Assembly: GCF_017726655.1 (NCBI RefSeq)
Contig: NZ_CP072308.1
Location: 496,001-560,000, forward strand
Origin: Agrobacterium tumefaciens
GTDB lineage: Bacteria; Pseudomonadota; Alphaproteobacteria; Rhizobiales; Rhizobiaceae
DNA length: 64,000 nt
Reading direction: 5' to 3'
Both the position numbers and the translations under genes were made by a program. Shown in pieces: positions 9,460 through 16,928 of the stretch. Numbering within the stretch: position 1 is the stretch's first letter; each line of letters opens with the position of its first letter. The notes under the pieces were generated by a model. That model worked only from the letters and a program-made list of their open reading frames with translations, was not told where the DNA came from and did not search any database.

Positions 9460-10065
9460 ATGAGACTATCGATGAACGGCCAGATGCGTCGCGCCTTCGT
9501 TCTTGCACCGCTGCTCGCCGCGATGATGGCGGGTTGTGCTGGCGCGCCGAAAAACGATACATTCGATCTCTCCGTCTCGCCGGCTGCGGTGACGCAGGGG
9601 CCGTCGCTGAAAAGCCGTCAGCTGCTGATTGCCGATCCGACGGCGCTGAAGGCGCTCGATAGCGAGAACATCGTGGTGCGTCTCTCCGGCTCCGAGGTGC
9701 AATATCTCGGCAACTCCCAATGGAGCGACCGTCTGCCGCGCATGGTGCAATCCAAGCTCGTGGAAGCCTTCGAGGATACCGGCAAACTCGGCGGCGTCGG
9801 CCGCCCGGGGCAGGGCCTCGCCATCGACTACCAGGTCGTGAGCGATATCCGCGCCTTCGAGATCGATACCGCTCGCAACGTGGCGAATATCGAAATTTCG
9901 GTGAAGCTTCTGAATGATCGCAACGGCACGGTGAGGGCGCAGGAGGTGTTCCGTTCCAGCGCCCGCGTCAGCGGCTCCGGCAACGCCAATTTCGTCAAGG
10001 CACTCGACCAGGCCTTCGCCGCCGCCACGCGCGAGATCGTGGCCTGGACGCTGAAGTCGCTCTAA
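9460..10065 (+). CDS. ABC-type transport auxiliary lipoprotein (PqiC-like)
   Basis: A 201-residue lipoprotein. After a basic start and hydrophobic run, the lipobox MAGC gives a lipidated cysteine near residue 26. The mature part fits the ABC_trans_aux/PqiC fold: VVRLSGSEVQYLGNSQWSDRLPRMVQ followed by an LVEAFEDTG helix and a final helix ending AATREIVAW. It closes the MCE operon, 15 bases after the MCE gene. In the family these lipoproteins sit at the outer membrane and dock the MCE tube, so this is the probable outer-membrane partner, replacing MlaA/MlaC in this operon. A later start at 9472 is possible. Confidence 0.8.
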   Translation: MRLSMNGQMRRAFVLAPLLAAMMAGCAGAPKNDTFDLSVSPAAVTQGPSLKSRQLLIADPTALKALDSENIVVRLSGSEVQYLGNSQWSDRLPRMVQSKLVEAFEDTGKLGGVGRPGQGLAIDYQVVSDIRAFEIDTARNVANIEISVKLLNDRNGTVRAQEVFRSSARVSGSGNANFVKALDQAFAAATREIVAWTLKSL

Positions 10066-10121
10066 GCGTCGCGCTGCGTCAAAAGCGGCGCTTAAAGGCC
10101 AATTTCGGGGATAGACGCCGC

Positions 10122-10559
10122 TCAGGCGGCGTCCTGCTGTGACTTCCATTCCGGCAGGGGGAAGACGCGGTCGTAGCTCCAGTTGAAGACGAACGCATAG
10201 ACCACGTAAAAAAGCGCGAACGAAATATCCATCACGAGCGCGTGTACGAGGCTGATGTTCAGATACCAGGCGATGAACGGCATCAGCACGATCAGCAGGC
10301 CTAGCTCGAACAGCACCGCATGGGCGACCCGAAGGGTGGGCGTTTTCAGTGTCGTGCCCTTCAGGCGCTGCATGGCATGGTCGAAGCCGAGATTGTAAAC
10401 GTAGTTCCAGACCGTCGCGAGCGTGGCGCTGACAAGCCCGACGACGCCGATGTCTTCCATGGGCATGCCAAAAAGCAGTGCGCCAAGCGGGATGACAAGC
10501 AGAAGGCCGATGATTTCGAAGCTGAGGGCGTGGCGGATACGATCTTGCAGGGAGCGCAT
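10122..10559 (-). CDS. PACE-family efflux protein
   Basis: A 145-residue inner-membrane protein with four predicted helices arranged as two tandem two-helix repeats, the 'bacterial transmembrane pair' pattern of the Proteobacterial Antimicrobial Compound Efflux family. The two repeats match each other: RIRHALSFEIIGLL at the start of the first and RVAHAVLFELGLLI at the start of the second, both with the conserved R..HA..FE that carries the proton-coupling Glu, and each ends with a W-x-Y/F pattern (VWNYVYNLGFD, VFNWSYDRVFP). Relatives (AceI) export biocides and diamines. No divergent LysR regulator, common beside aceI, is present here. Substrate unknown. Confidence 0.8.
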   Translation of the reverse strand: MRSLQDRIRHALSFEIIGLLLVIPLGALLFGMPMEDIGVVGLVSATLATVWNYVYNLGFDHAMQRLKGTTLKTPTLRVAHAVLFELGLLIVLMPFIAWYLNISLVHALVMDISFALFYVVYAFVFNWSYDRVFPLPEWKSQQDAA

Positions 10560-10761
10560 TGCATTCTCCGGTTTTTGACCGGGCCGTCCCGCATGCTGTT
10601 GCCGATATGGCCGAGGTCGTCCTCGCGCTCGCTGATATAGAGCCTTGGGGCCGATATTTCAAGCAAGGGCGACGGGGGCCGGGGCGTTCCGCGTGTTTCT
10701 TTCCAACCGATGAGCAGAAGACATCAGCGCATTTCTGCCCTGTGCCAACGAAAGCGTGATC

Positions 10762-10786
10762 GGAACAAGAGCAGCTCATTTTCGTT
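10762..10786 (+). promoter_or_regulatory. EcfG (general stress sigma) promoter
   Basis: GGAAC at 10762-10766, exactly 16 bases, then CGTT at 10783-10786: a full match to the GGAAC-N16/17-CGTT consensus of the alphaproteobacterial general stress sigma factor. It lies 24 bp before a small gene whose Shine-Dalgarno site is AAGGAGG at 10798-10804, leaving a short, sensible 5' leader. Confidence 0.7.
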
Positions 10787-10810
10787 ATCGCTAACGGAAG
10801 GAGGCGCGCA

Positions 10811-10969
10811 ATGCAGCACAATACCTCTGAAGGAAGAACCATAAAAGCCGCCAATGTGGCGACGGTTTCAACCTATACGCCAAATCTCATATCCCTCAAG
10901 GGAAGTTACGTGGCGATGATATTTCGCCGGCCGCTTTGCCAAAACCCGCTGGATGTGCGGAAGAAATAA
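10811..10969 (+). CDS. Small 52-residue protein, general-stress candidate
   Basis: A 52-codon reading frame that begins MQHNTSEGRTI and ends NPLDVRKK. It is real on two independent grounds: an ideal ribosome site (AAGGAGG, six bases before the ATG) and a consensus EcfG promoter immediately upstream. The protein is basic, without signal peptide or clear membrane helix; the middle (STYTPNLISLKGSYVAMIF) is moderately hydrophobic. I do not recognise the family. Small EcfG-dependent proteins are common in rhizobia and often unannotated because of their length. The function is unknown. Confidence 0.6.
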   Translation: MQHNTSEGRTIKAANVATVSTYTPNLISLKGSYVAMIFRRPLCQNPLDVRKK

Positions 10970-11076
10970 AGACGTTGACCTTGCCTAATGGCCGTCGAAG
11001 GCCAGTGATGACCACGACTGCCGACCAGGAATGATAGTTTTAGATGTCTCTAAAGTGTGATTTTCAATCCGGCTTG

Positions 11077-11095
11077 TCTCCACATAGACTGGAGA
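11077..11095. promoter_or_regulatory. Inverted repeat upstream of small secreted gene
   Basis: TCTCCA, seven bases, TGGAGA, about 27 bp before the start of the secreted protein gene at 11122. It could be a regulator-binding site or a leader hairpin. Nothing else identifies it. Confidence 0.25.
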
Positions 11096-11121
11096 TGCCA
11101 TAAAAGCGAAGGGAGAATGAC

Positions 11122-11370
11122 ATGAAATCAGTTCTCATAATCGCCGCTGTCTTTGGTTTTTCAGCCAGTGCAGCGCTCGCGGAATGCGCAGGTCATGAAA
11201 AGATCAATGCTTCCGTTCCTGCCGTCGACCGTGAATTCAAAACCGCAAGCATCGTTCCGCCGACCGACCCGGCAGAAAAGCCGGTCGTTATCCTGAAAAA
11301 AACCGACCGCCTGCCGGGAGCGGTTGCCGCGACCGGCGAGCCAGAGGCTGCGATGCAGCGCATGCAGTAA
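11122..11370 (+). CDS. Small secreted protein, unknown
   Basis: An 82-residue protein with a clean Sec signal peptide (MKSVLIIAAVFGFSASAALA, cut before ECAGH). The mature 62 residues are Pro/Lys/Ala-rich and hydrophilic with a single cysteine; no motif is recognised. The ribosome site AAGGGAG lies seven bases before the ATG. A good intrinsic terminator follows at 11401, so it is a single-gene unit. The signal peptide and the upstream and downstream signals make expression likely; the function is unknown. Confidence 0.65.
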   Translation: MKSVLIIAAVFGFSASAALAECAGHEKINASVPAVDREFKTASIVPPTDPAEKPVVILKKTDRLPGAVAATGEPEAAMQRMQ

Positions 11371-11400
11371 ACCAACATTACATCCGTTAGAACGTGAAAT

Positions 11401-11436
11401 CCCGTGCGTGATGAACATCCGCACGGGCTTTTCGTT
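11401..11436 (+). terminator. Intrinsic terminator after secreted protein gene
   Basis: CCCGTGCG, an 11-base loop, CGCACGGG and then CTTTTCGTTT. It ends the single-gene unit starting at 11122. Confidence 0.7.
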
Positions 11437-11489
11437 TCAGCGCCCTGAGGACGTCTTTCGCCGATATAGGCGTCCTGTCGCCCGTCGCC

Positions 11490-11678
11490 TCAGCTGTCCA
11501 GCTTCAATGACAATTGTTTCGGCCCGTCATTCTTTTTCAGAACATAAAGCGGCCGGGTAATGATGACTTCCGTTCGCCGCTGTAACTCGCGCCGCCGTTC
11601 GAGCGCGCGCTCCCGCAGGTCACGCGAGCGGGCAACGACGGAAAGGGCATTTTCTATGGCTGCGTCTGATGTGTTCAT
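11490..11678 (-). CDS. Small SOS-regulated protein candidate
   Basis: A 62-residue, strongly charged protein. The middle (VVARSRDLRERALERRRELQRRT) is a continuous Arg/Glu helix that could form a coiled coil or bind nucleic acid; the end KKNDGPKQLSLKLDS is basic. The ribosome site GGAGGT lies five bases before the ATG. Upstream on this strand are TTGACA and a perfect LexA box overlapping the -10 position. I do not recognise the family. The combination of size, charge and an SOS operator suggests a DNA-damage-inducible accessory protein, but that is inference. Confidence 0.6.
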   Translation of the reverse strand: MNTSDAAIENALSVVARSRDLRERALERRRELQRRTEVIITRPLYVLKKNDGPKQLSLKLDS

Positions 11679-11694
11679 CGCTGACCTCCATAAT

Positions 11695-11709
11695 GTTCAC
11701 TTTATGTTC
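11695..11709 (-). promoter_or_regulatory. LexA box (SOS operator)
   Basis: GTTC-ACTTTAT-GTTC on the plus strand, which is GAAC-N7-GAAC read toward the gene: an exact match to the alphaproteobacterial LexA site. It lies 17 bp upstream of the start codon at 11678 and covers the place where the -10 element of the promoter should be. Confidence 0.7.
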
Positions 11710-11732
11710 TCATTATTGGGTGCTTATGTCAA
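11704..11732 (-). promoter_or_regulatory. Sigma-70-like promoter under LexA box
   Basis: On the minus strand TTGACA (11727-11732) is followed after 17 bases by GAACAT (11704-11709), inside the LexA box. The -35 is a perfect consensus and the -10 is weak, so LexA bound here would directly block RNA polymerase. Confidence 0.5.
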
Positions 11733-11940
11733 CACTATGGCAGCGCCGGTGAATTGGCCGGCGCCCCGTTGCTATGGCGCCCAGCCGTGCCTCGCCTTGT
11801 AGAGGTATGCATAAGTGCGGTGCAGCTCTGCCCGCGCGACGGCCCGGCAGTGTCGACGGGGACACTCCGGTGCTGCAGCTTCAACTTCAAGGAAGATGTC
11901 TTGGGGACGGAGAGACGTCCTGAGAGGCTTTTCGGGGAGT

Positions 11941-12171
11941 TTAGGAGAGGGGGCGTTGATCGGCCACAGGAGCGGCGGCGGTGGCCATGAGATCGGTCAA
12001 ATGCTCGCTGGCGAGTGCAACGATGGCGAGGGCAGCCTGCTGGCGGTTCCAGCCGGCGTCTTCGGCTTTTTCAATGAGCCCCCGAATGGAAGGCTCCAGC
12101 GCGAACTGGCATTCCGCCTGATAGTCCATGGTGTCGATCGACAGCGACGGGGAATTGATAGCGGCCCGCAT
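11941..12171 (-). CDS. Conserved hypothetical small protein
   Basis: A 76-residue soluble protein starting MRAAINSPSL. After a short lead it is helical: ECQFALEPSIRGLIEKAEDAGWNRQQAALAIVALASEHL. The pattern 'E.AE.AGWNRQQAALAIVALA' resembles a small helical fold that reads as a UBA-like or DNA-binding three-helix bundle, but I cannot name a family. GGGAG lies eight bases before the ATG at 12171, which is why this start is preferred to one 25 codons upstream. It sits in a run of small genes with no operon partner. Confidence 0.55.
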   Translation of the reverse strand: MRAAINSPSLSIDTMDYQAECQFALEPSIRGLIEKAEDAGWNRQQAALAIVALASEHLTDLMATAAAPVADQRPLS

Positions 12172-12389
12172 CTTTTGGTCTCCCTGTTTTCCGGCACGCC
12201 ACCAAGCGCCTTGCCATAGAAGCAAGACGCAAATCGGAACATGCACATTCAGAGCCCGGTGACATCAGGACGCCTTGAAGGGCTTCCCGCATATCACTGG
12301 CAGCGAATCCCCCAGCAGGCGGACGTTAGCGGCAAGTCTTTATTGCTGTCAACGAGCGCCCGGTGGCAATTGGGTGGCAATACTCGTTT

Positions 12390-12629
12390 TCAGAGCCTGC
12401 GGTTACGGAACGGCTTGCGCCGCCAGATCAGGAGCGCCATCACGTACAGCGCGAAAAGCACGAACCATGTGACGGGCAGAACCATGAAAAGCGCGGCATA
12501 ACCGCAATTTCCCTCGAAGCAGGAGCCGAGAAGACCGGAATCGGCAAGGGCGGCCGATATCAGGGACGCAAATATGCCGCTTCCGACCGCGCCGAGGATG
12601 AAGAGCAAGATGTTGATGAGCAGTCTCAT
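12390..12629 (-). CDS. Small two-helix membrane protein, unknown
   Basis: About 79 residues with a hydrophobic segment at each end: MRLLINILLFILGAVGSGIFASLI and AALFMVLPVTWFVLFALYVMALLIW. Two cysteines (SCFEGNC) lie in the loop between them and could form a disulfide if the loop is periplasmic. The tail RRKPFRNRRL is very basic and should stay in the cytoplasm. The start is uncertain: ATG 12629 has GGGG nearby, and ATG 12641 has no site. No family recognised. Confidence 0.5.
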   Translation of the reverse strand: MRLLINILLFILGAVGSGIFASLISAALADSGLLGSCFEGNCGYAALFMVLPVTWFVLFALYVMALLIWRRKPFRNRRL

Positions 12630-12919
12630 GACCCCGATCATAGGGATGAATGAGACAGCTTTGGGGAAGCGCGCGTCGTCGCGATCTAATTGATGAAACT
12701 TATTGCCGCTCCGACCGAGGACGGCGCTTTTTCGCAAATTGGCTGAAGCGATAGGGAAGGGGCTATCGCTTGGATCGGATCAGATAAAGCCAGGCTTTAT
12801 ATCATGATCTTAAATAGAGATGGAATTCTCAGGTGCAATTATGTTGCTGATGCTCGAAGAATTATTTACGATGAATAATACTTCTTAATATTGCTTATTT
12901 GTATTTTCAGGGTTTCGAT

Positions 12920-13363
12920 TTGGATAAAATATTTTCCCCCTTCATCAGATTTTCTTGCTTTATTATGCTGCTTTTTGTCGCTGCATTGCTTGCCGGCACT
13001 CCGATGCAGGCTGTTGCGCAGTCGCGGGGCTGCAAAGACCCAACACCTGCCTCCAACATCAACGAGATGTTCGATGCGATTTTCGCCTGCTGGCAACCGC
13101 CGGAGGATGCGGAAGGGCTGGTGGTCACATTGCGGTTTATTTTGCACAGGGATGGGCAGGTGCGAAACAAGGTCGTCGTCGTTGGTGTCAGCCCGCAGGA
13201 GGACAGTCCAAGACGGAAAGCTTTCATCGACTCCGCCATCGAGGCGGTGAGACGAGCGGAGCCGGTGCCCTTTACCGAGGAGTTTGGCAGTCGCATCGCC
13301 GGCCGGCCGATTGAGCCGCGCTTTCTGGGTTCGCCCAGGCGGGCATCGACAAACAATCTTTAG
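12920..13363 (+). CDS. Secreted TonB C-terminal-like protein
   Basis: A 147-residue exported protein. From a TTG at 12920 (AGGG seven bases upstream) there is a basic lead, a hydrophobic core and a cut near AVAQ. The mature part contains LVVTLRFILHRDGQVRNKVVVVG followed by AFIDSAIEAVRRAEPVPF, the strand-then-helix pattern of the TonB C-terminal or TolA C-terminal fold. Rhizobial genomes carry several such free-standing domains of unknown role. There is no TM anchor and no Pro-rich spacer, so it is not a full TonB. The upstream 290 bp are unusually AT-rich for this window. Confidence 0.55.
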   Translation: MDKIFSPFIRFSCFIMLLFVAALLAGTPMQAVAQSRGCKDPTPASNINEMFDAIFACWQPPEDAEGLVVTLRFILHRDGQVRNKVVVVGVSPQEDSPRRKAFIDSAIEAVRRAEPVPFTEEFGSRIAGRPIEPRFLGSPRRASTNNL

Positions 13364-13493
13364 CTGCCTTTGCACATCCGCTCACGCAAATGCGTGCCGT
13401 AGGCCAAACCGGAATTCACGTGCGGTGTCGAGAAGTCGCGATGAGGCGACGCCTTAACATGTCATCACAGCATCTTGATATCTAAGGAGGAAA

Positions 13494-13569
<76 letters not shown>

Positions 13570-13598
13570 GACCGGCACCGTGTGGCGGTGTGAGGGGG

Positions 13599-13627
13599 CG
13601 TATAAAGGGGAAGTTTGGGCTTGTCCA
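13599..13627 (-). promoter_or_regulatory. Promoter of tRNA-Lys
   Basis: On the minus strand TGGACA (13622-13627), 17 bases, TATACG (13599-13604), ending 29 bp before the mature tRNA 5' end. This is a good sigma-70-type match in the right place. Confidence 0.5.
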
Positions 13628-13722
13628 GCGCGTAATTGAAATTTATCCGATTTTTGTGACGAAAAAATTTCAGCCGCGCTGGAAAAGCCTGGGAATCCGG
13701 GGTTTTACGGATCTACACTTAT

Positions 13723-13977
13723 TCAGCCGCGTCTGAAGGCCCTGCCAATGGCGATGAGGATACAGGCGCCGATGAAGCCGGCGATGAGATAACCGAGCCA
13801 GCCAATCAAAACGATTCCAAACACCGCAAGGATGGCGTTGGCGATGACGGCGCCGACGATTCCAAGAAGGATGTTCATGAAAACACCCATATTGCTTTTC
13901 ATGACTTGTTCGGCGAGCCACCCCGCGACACCACCGATGATAATGGCTGCAATCCAGCCGATGCCAGCAGATTCCAT
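13723..13977 (-). CDS. GlsB/YeaQ/YmgE family membrane protein
   Basis: An 84-residue inner-membrane protein with three hydrophobic segments: IGWIAAIIIGGVAGWLAEQVM, MNILLGIVGAVIANAILAVFG and GWLGYLIAGFIGACILIAIGRAF. The G-rich first helix with GG.AGWLA and the NILLGIVGA second helix are the hallmark of the transglycosylase-associated (YeaQ) family, often stress-induced, with no proven activity. The start at 13977 is chosen because GGGAGGAAATC precedes it; a longer frame adds 19 residues without a ribosome site. Confidence 0.8.
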   Translation of the reverse strand: MESAGIGWIAAIIIGGVAGWLAEQVMKSNMGVFMNILLGIVGAVIANAILAVFGIVLIGWLGYLIAGFIGACILIAIGRAFRRG

Positions 13978-14123
13978 GATTTCCTCCCATGTTGCTGCAT
14001 ATTGAAAAGTGATGATTCCCGTGGTGGAAAGCAAGGCAAACGGCGGAAAACCTCATCCGATGCGGCTGGTTTTCCGCGCTGCAGGCGCTAAATAGCCTGA
14101 AGCGGCATGGTAAGACGAAAGGC

Positions 14124-16766
14124 ATGGATGTGCGGTTGATGTTTGGCGGATGGATGGGCGACAGGCGGGTGCTCCGCGAGCCGTCGGCACGTGGTCGGCG
14201 GGCCGGCGCTTTGGCGGCCGTTTTGGTTGCATTGTTTGCGCTGTTCAGCGCCCTCGGCGTTGCGCCTGTCTCTGCGCAGGAGGCAACGCCCGCAGCATCC
14301 GGTGCCATTCAGCCATCGACCATCGAGCAGGCAAAAACCGATCTCGAAAAATGGAAGTCGGATCTCTCCTTCATTTCGGGGCAGGTGGAGGCCGGTGGGC
14401 GCGATGATGCGCAGCTTGTCGACCTCAAGGGCCGGGCAGACGGTATTGCCACCGATGCTGCCGCCACCAACGCCAAGCTTCGCGCCCGTCTGGATCAGAT
14501 CAAGACGCGGTTGGACGCGCTGGGTGCCGCCCCGGGCGAAGGACAGCCGCCGGAATCAAGCATGGTGACGGAAGAGCGCAACCGGCTGACGGCGGAGCGG
14601 GGGGAGGTGAACGCCGTGGCCGGTGAGGTTGAGGCCACCGCCAACAATGCCGCACAGATTTCCAACAATATTACCGCCGTCCGGCGGGCTCTTTTTGCCG
14701 CAACGCTTTTCAAGCGTACCGAAGTGTCCGCGCAGACGCTCGGCGATGCGTCGTCCGCCTTCCTGACGGAGCTCTCCAACCTCAACAATGCCTTCAGCAG
14801 CTGGGCGACCTATGTCTGGAATTACAAGCGGTTGCCGATGTTCGGGGCCGTCACGCTGTCGATCATGGCCGCGCTTCTGTTCCTGGTGGGCGGCTACCGC
14901 CTGTTCGGCAGCCGTATGGAGCGGCGGGCGTTCACGGGGGAGCCGTCCTATTTGAGGCGCCTGTCGGTTGCTTTCTGGTCCACCATGGTGCAGTCGCTGT
15001 CGCTGTTTCTGTTCCTCGTCACCTCCGCCTTCTTCCTTGATAATTTCAATGTGCTGCGGTCGGACATCGCGCCGATCCTGTTCGGGGCGATGGCGGTTAC
15101 CGGTTTCGTCTATTTCGTCTCGCGCCTGAGCTACGCGATCTTCGCGCCGACGCAGCCGGAATGGCGATTGCTGAAGGTTTCCAACAAGGGCGCACACACG
15201 CTGTCTTCGGCGGTGCTGCTGATGGCGCTCGTCAACGGTCTCGATTATCTCTTCGGCACGATCAGCGAGACGCTTTATTCGCCGTTGATCGTCACCGTCG
15301 CCAAAAGTTTCGTTGCCTCGATCATCATCGGTCTCATCCTGCTTACCGTCTCGTTCCTGCGTCCGGTGATCGGTGAGGGGCAGGATTCAGACACCGGCCA
15401 TCAGCGTCTGCCGCGCTGGCTGGTCATTCTCCTGCGTGTCGGCGGCCTTATCCTGATCGGTGCCTGCCTGACGGGTTATGTCGGCCTTGCGCGCTTCCTT
15501 GCCACGCAGATCGTCGCGACGGGTGCCGTGCTGGCGACGATGTATATCGGCATTCTATCCGGCAAGGCGATTTCACGGCAGGGCGCGTTTGCGGAGTCGC
15601 TCGCTGGCCGCTATCTCGCCCGGCGTTATGGGCTGGGTGTCGTTCCGCTGGATCAGGCGGGCCTTGTTGCCGGTCTCGGCATCTATGTCGTCGCTCTCGC
15701 CTTCGGCGTACCGCTGATCCTGTTTTCCTGGGGTTTCCAACCCGGCGATATCGAAAGCTGGGCCTACCGCCTGTTGACCGGTATTACCGTCGGCAATGCA
15801 TCGATCTCGCTCATCGGCATTTTCGGCGGCATTCTGGTGTTTGCCATTGGTTACATCATCACCCGCTGGTTCCAGAAGTGGCTGGACAGCAACGTCATGG
15901 CGCGCGGGCAGGTGGATGCCGGGGTGCGCAACTCGGTCAAAACAGGCATTGGTTATCTCGGCATCGCTGTTGCGGCCATCTTCGGCGTGTCTTCGGCCGG
16001 CCTCAACCTCTCAAGCCTTGCGCTCGTCGCGTCCGCTCTTTCGGTCGGTATCGGTTTTGGCCTGCAGAACATCGTGTCGAACTTCGTGTCGGGCCTTATC
16101 CTGCTCGTCGAGCGCCCCTTCAAGGTGGGGGACTGGGTGGTCACCGGCACGACGGAGGGCACTGTCAAACGCCTTTCGGTGCGCGCCACCGAAATCGAAA
16201 CCTTCCGTGGGCAATCGATCATCGTGCCGAACTCCGAGTTCATCAATTCCTCCGTCGGCAACTGGACACACCGCAACCGCATCATGCGTGCGGAAATACC
16301 GGTTTCCGTCGCTTACGATTCCGATCCGCAGAAGGTGATGGATATTCTGCTGGAACTGGTGCGGGCGCAGCCGCCAGTGCTGCGCAATCCCGAGCCGCAT
16401 GTGGAATTCCTGCGCTTTGGCGATTTCTCCCTCGATTTCGAACTGCGCTTCCATCTGGCCGACCTTTCGAACGGGCTGGCCGTGAAAAACGCCTTGCGCA
16501 TCGCCATCCTCCAACGCTTTCGCGACGAAGGCATCGCCATTCCTTTCCCGCAGCGCAACCTCAATATCCACGTGGAGGGCGACGCTAATCCACAGATGCT
16601 GGCTGCGCTGCTTTCGGAGGAGGGTGACAAGGCGGTGGTTGCTCATACGGGGGCGGCGTCCTCACCTGTCGCGGATGCGACGGATACCAAGGATAAAGCC
16701 AAGAGGGAAGATGAGGTCGCTCCTGAAAAAGCAACAGCCGACAAGGTGTCCCGCCGCGGTCCATGA
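14124..16766 (+). CDS. DUF3772 mechanosensitive channel (MscS/MscK type)
   Basis: An 880-residue inner-membrane channel. The N-terminus has a signal-like segment (residues 27-52), then a helical periplasmic region (about 55-200), which is DUF3772. Many membrane helices run from about 230 to 600. The MscS core follows: the pore helix with SSLALVASALSVGIGFGLQNIVSNFVSG, then a beta domain (ERPFKVGDWVVTGTTEGTVKRLSVRATEIET) and the C-terminal cage region around NAL.IAILQRF. The last 60 residues are charged and probably disordered. Such channels release solutes on hypo-osmotic shock. It is a stand-alone gene between the GlsB protein and an FAD enzyme. Confidence 0.9.
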   Translation: MDVRLMFGGWMGDRRVLREPSARGRRAGALAAVLVALFALFSALGVAPVSAQEATPAASGAIQPSTIEQAKTDLEKWKSDLSFISGQVEAGGRDDAQLVDLKGRADGIATDAAATNAKLRARLDQIKTRLDALGAAPGEGQPPESSMVTEERNRLTAERGEVNAVAGEVEATANNAAQISNNITAVRRALFAATLFKRTEVSAQTLGDASSAFLTELSNLNNAFSSWATYVWNYKRLPMFGAVTLSIMAALLFLVGGYRLFGSRMERRAFTGEPSYLRRLSVAFWSTMVQSLSLFLFLVTSAFFLDNFNVLRSDIAPILFGAMAVTGFVYFVSRLSYAIFAPTQPEWRLLKVSNKGAHTLSSAVLLMALVNGLDYLFGTISETLYSPLIVTVAKSFVASIIIGLILLTVSFLRPVIGEGQDSDTGHQRLPRWLVILLRVGGLILIGACLTGYVGLARFLATQIVATGAVLATMYIGILSGKAISRQGAFAESLAGRYLARRYGLGVVPLDQAGLVAGLGIYVVALAFGVPLILFSWGFQPGDIESWAYRLLTGITVGNASISLIGIFGGILVFAIGYIITRWFQKWLDSNVMARGQVDAGVRNSVKTGIGYLGIAVAAIFGVSSAGLNLSSLALVASALSVGIGFGLQNIVSNFVSGLILLVERPFKVGDWVVTGTTEGTVKRLSVRATEIETFRGQSIIVPNSEFINSSVGNWTHRNRIMRAEIPVSVAYDSDPQKVMDILLELVRAQPPVLRNPEPHVEFLRFGDFSLDFELRFHLADLSNGLAVKNALRIAILQRFRDEGIAIPFPQRNLNIHVEGDANPQMLAALLSEEGDKAVVAHTGAASSPVADATDTKDKAKREDEVAPEKATADKVSRRGP

Positions 16767-16928
16767 TCGCGGCGGCGCGCGCCGTCTGTGGTCGCAATTT
16801 CTTCCCTGTCGCAGCACCCTATGGCCATGTCGCAATCAGGCGGCTGAACAACCCGCAAGCGCTTCATATTCCTCCCATCCAAAGCTGGCGGAATAAGGCA
16901 AGGCCAGCGCTTTTCAGGGGTTCTGTAA

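Noticed and set aside
11754..11990. Small frames on the plus strand at 11.7-12.2 kb
   Set aside because: No ribosome sites; they run antisense to or between better-supported small genes.
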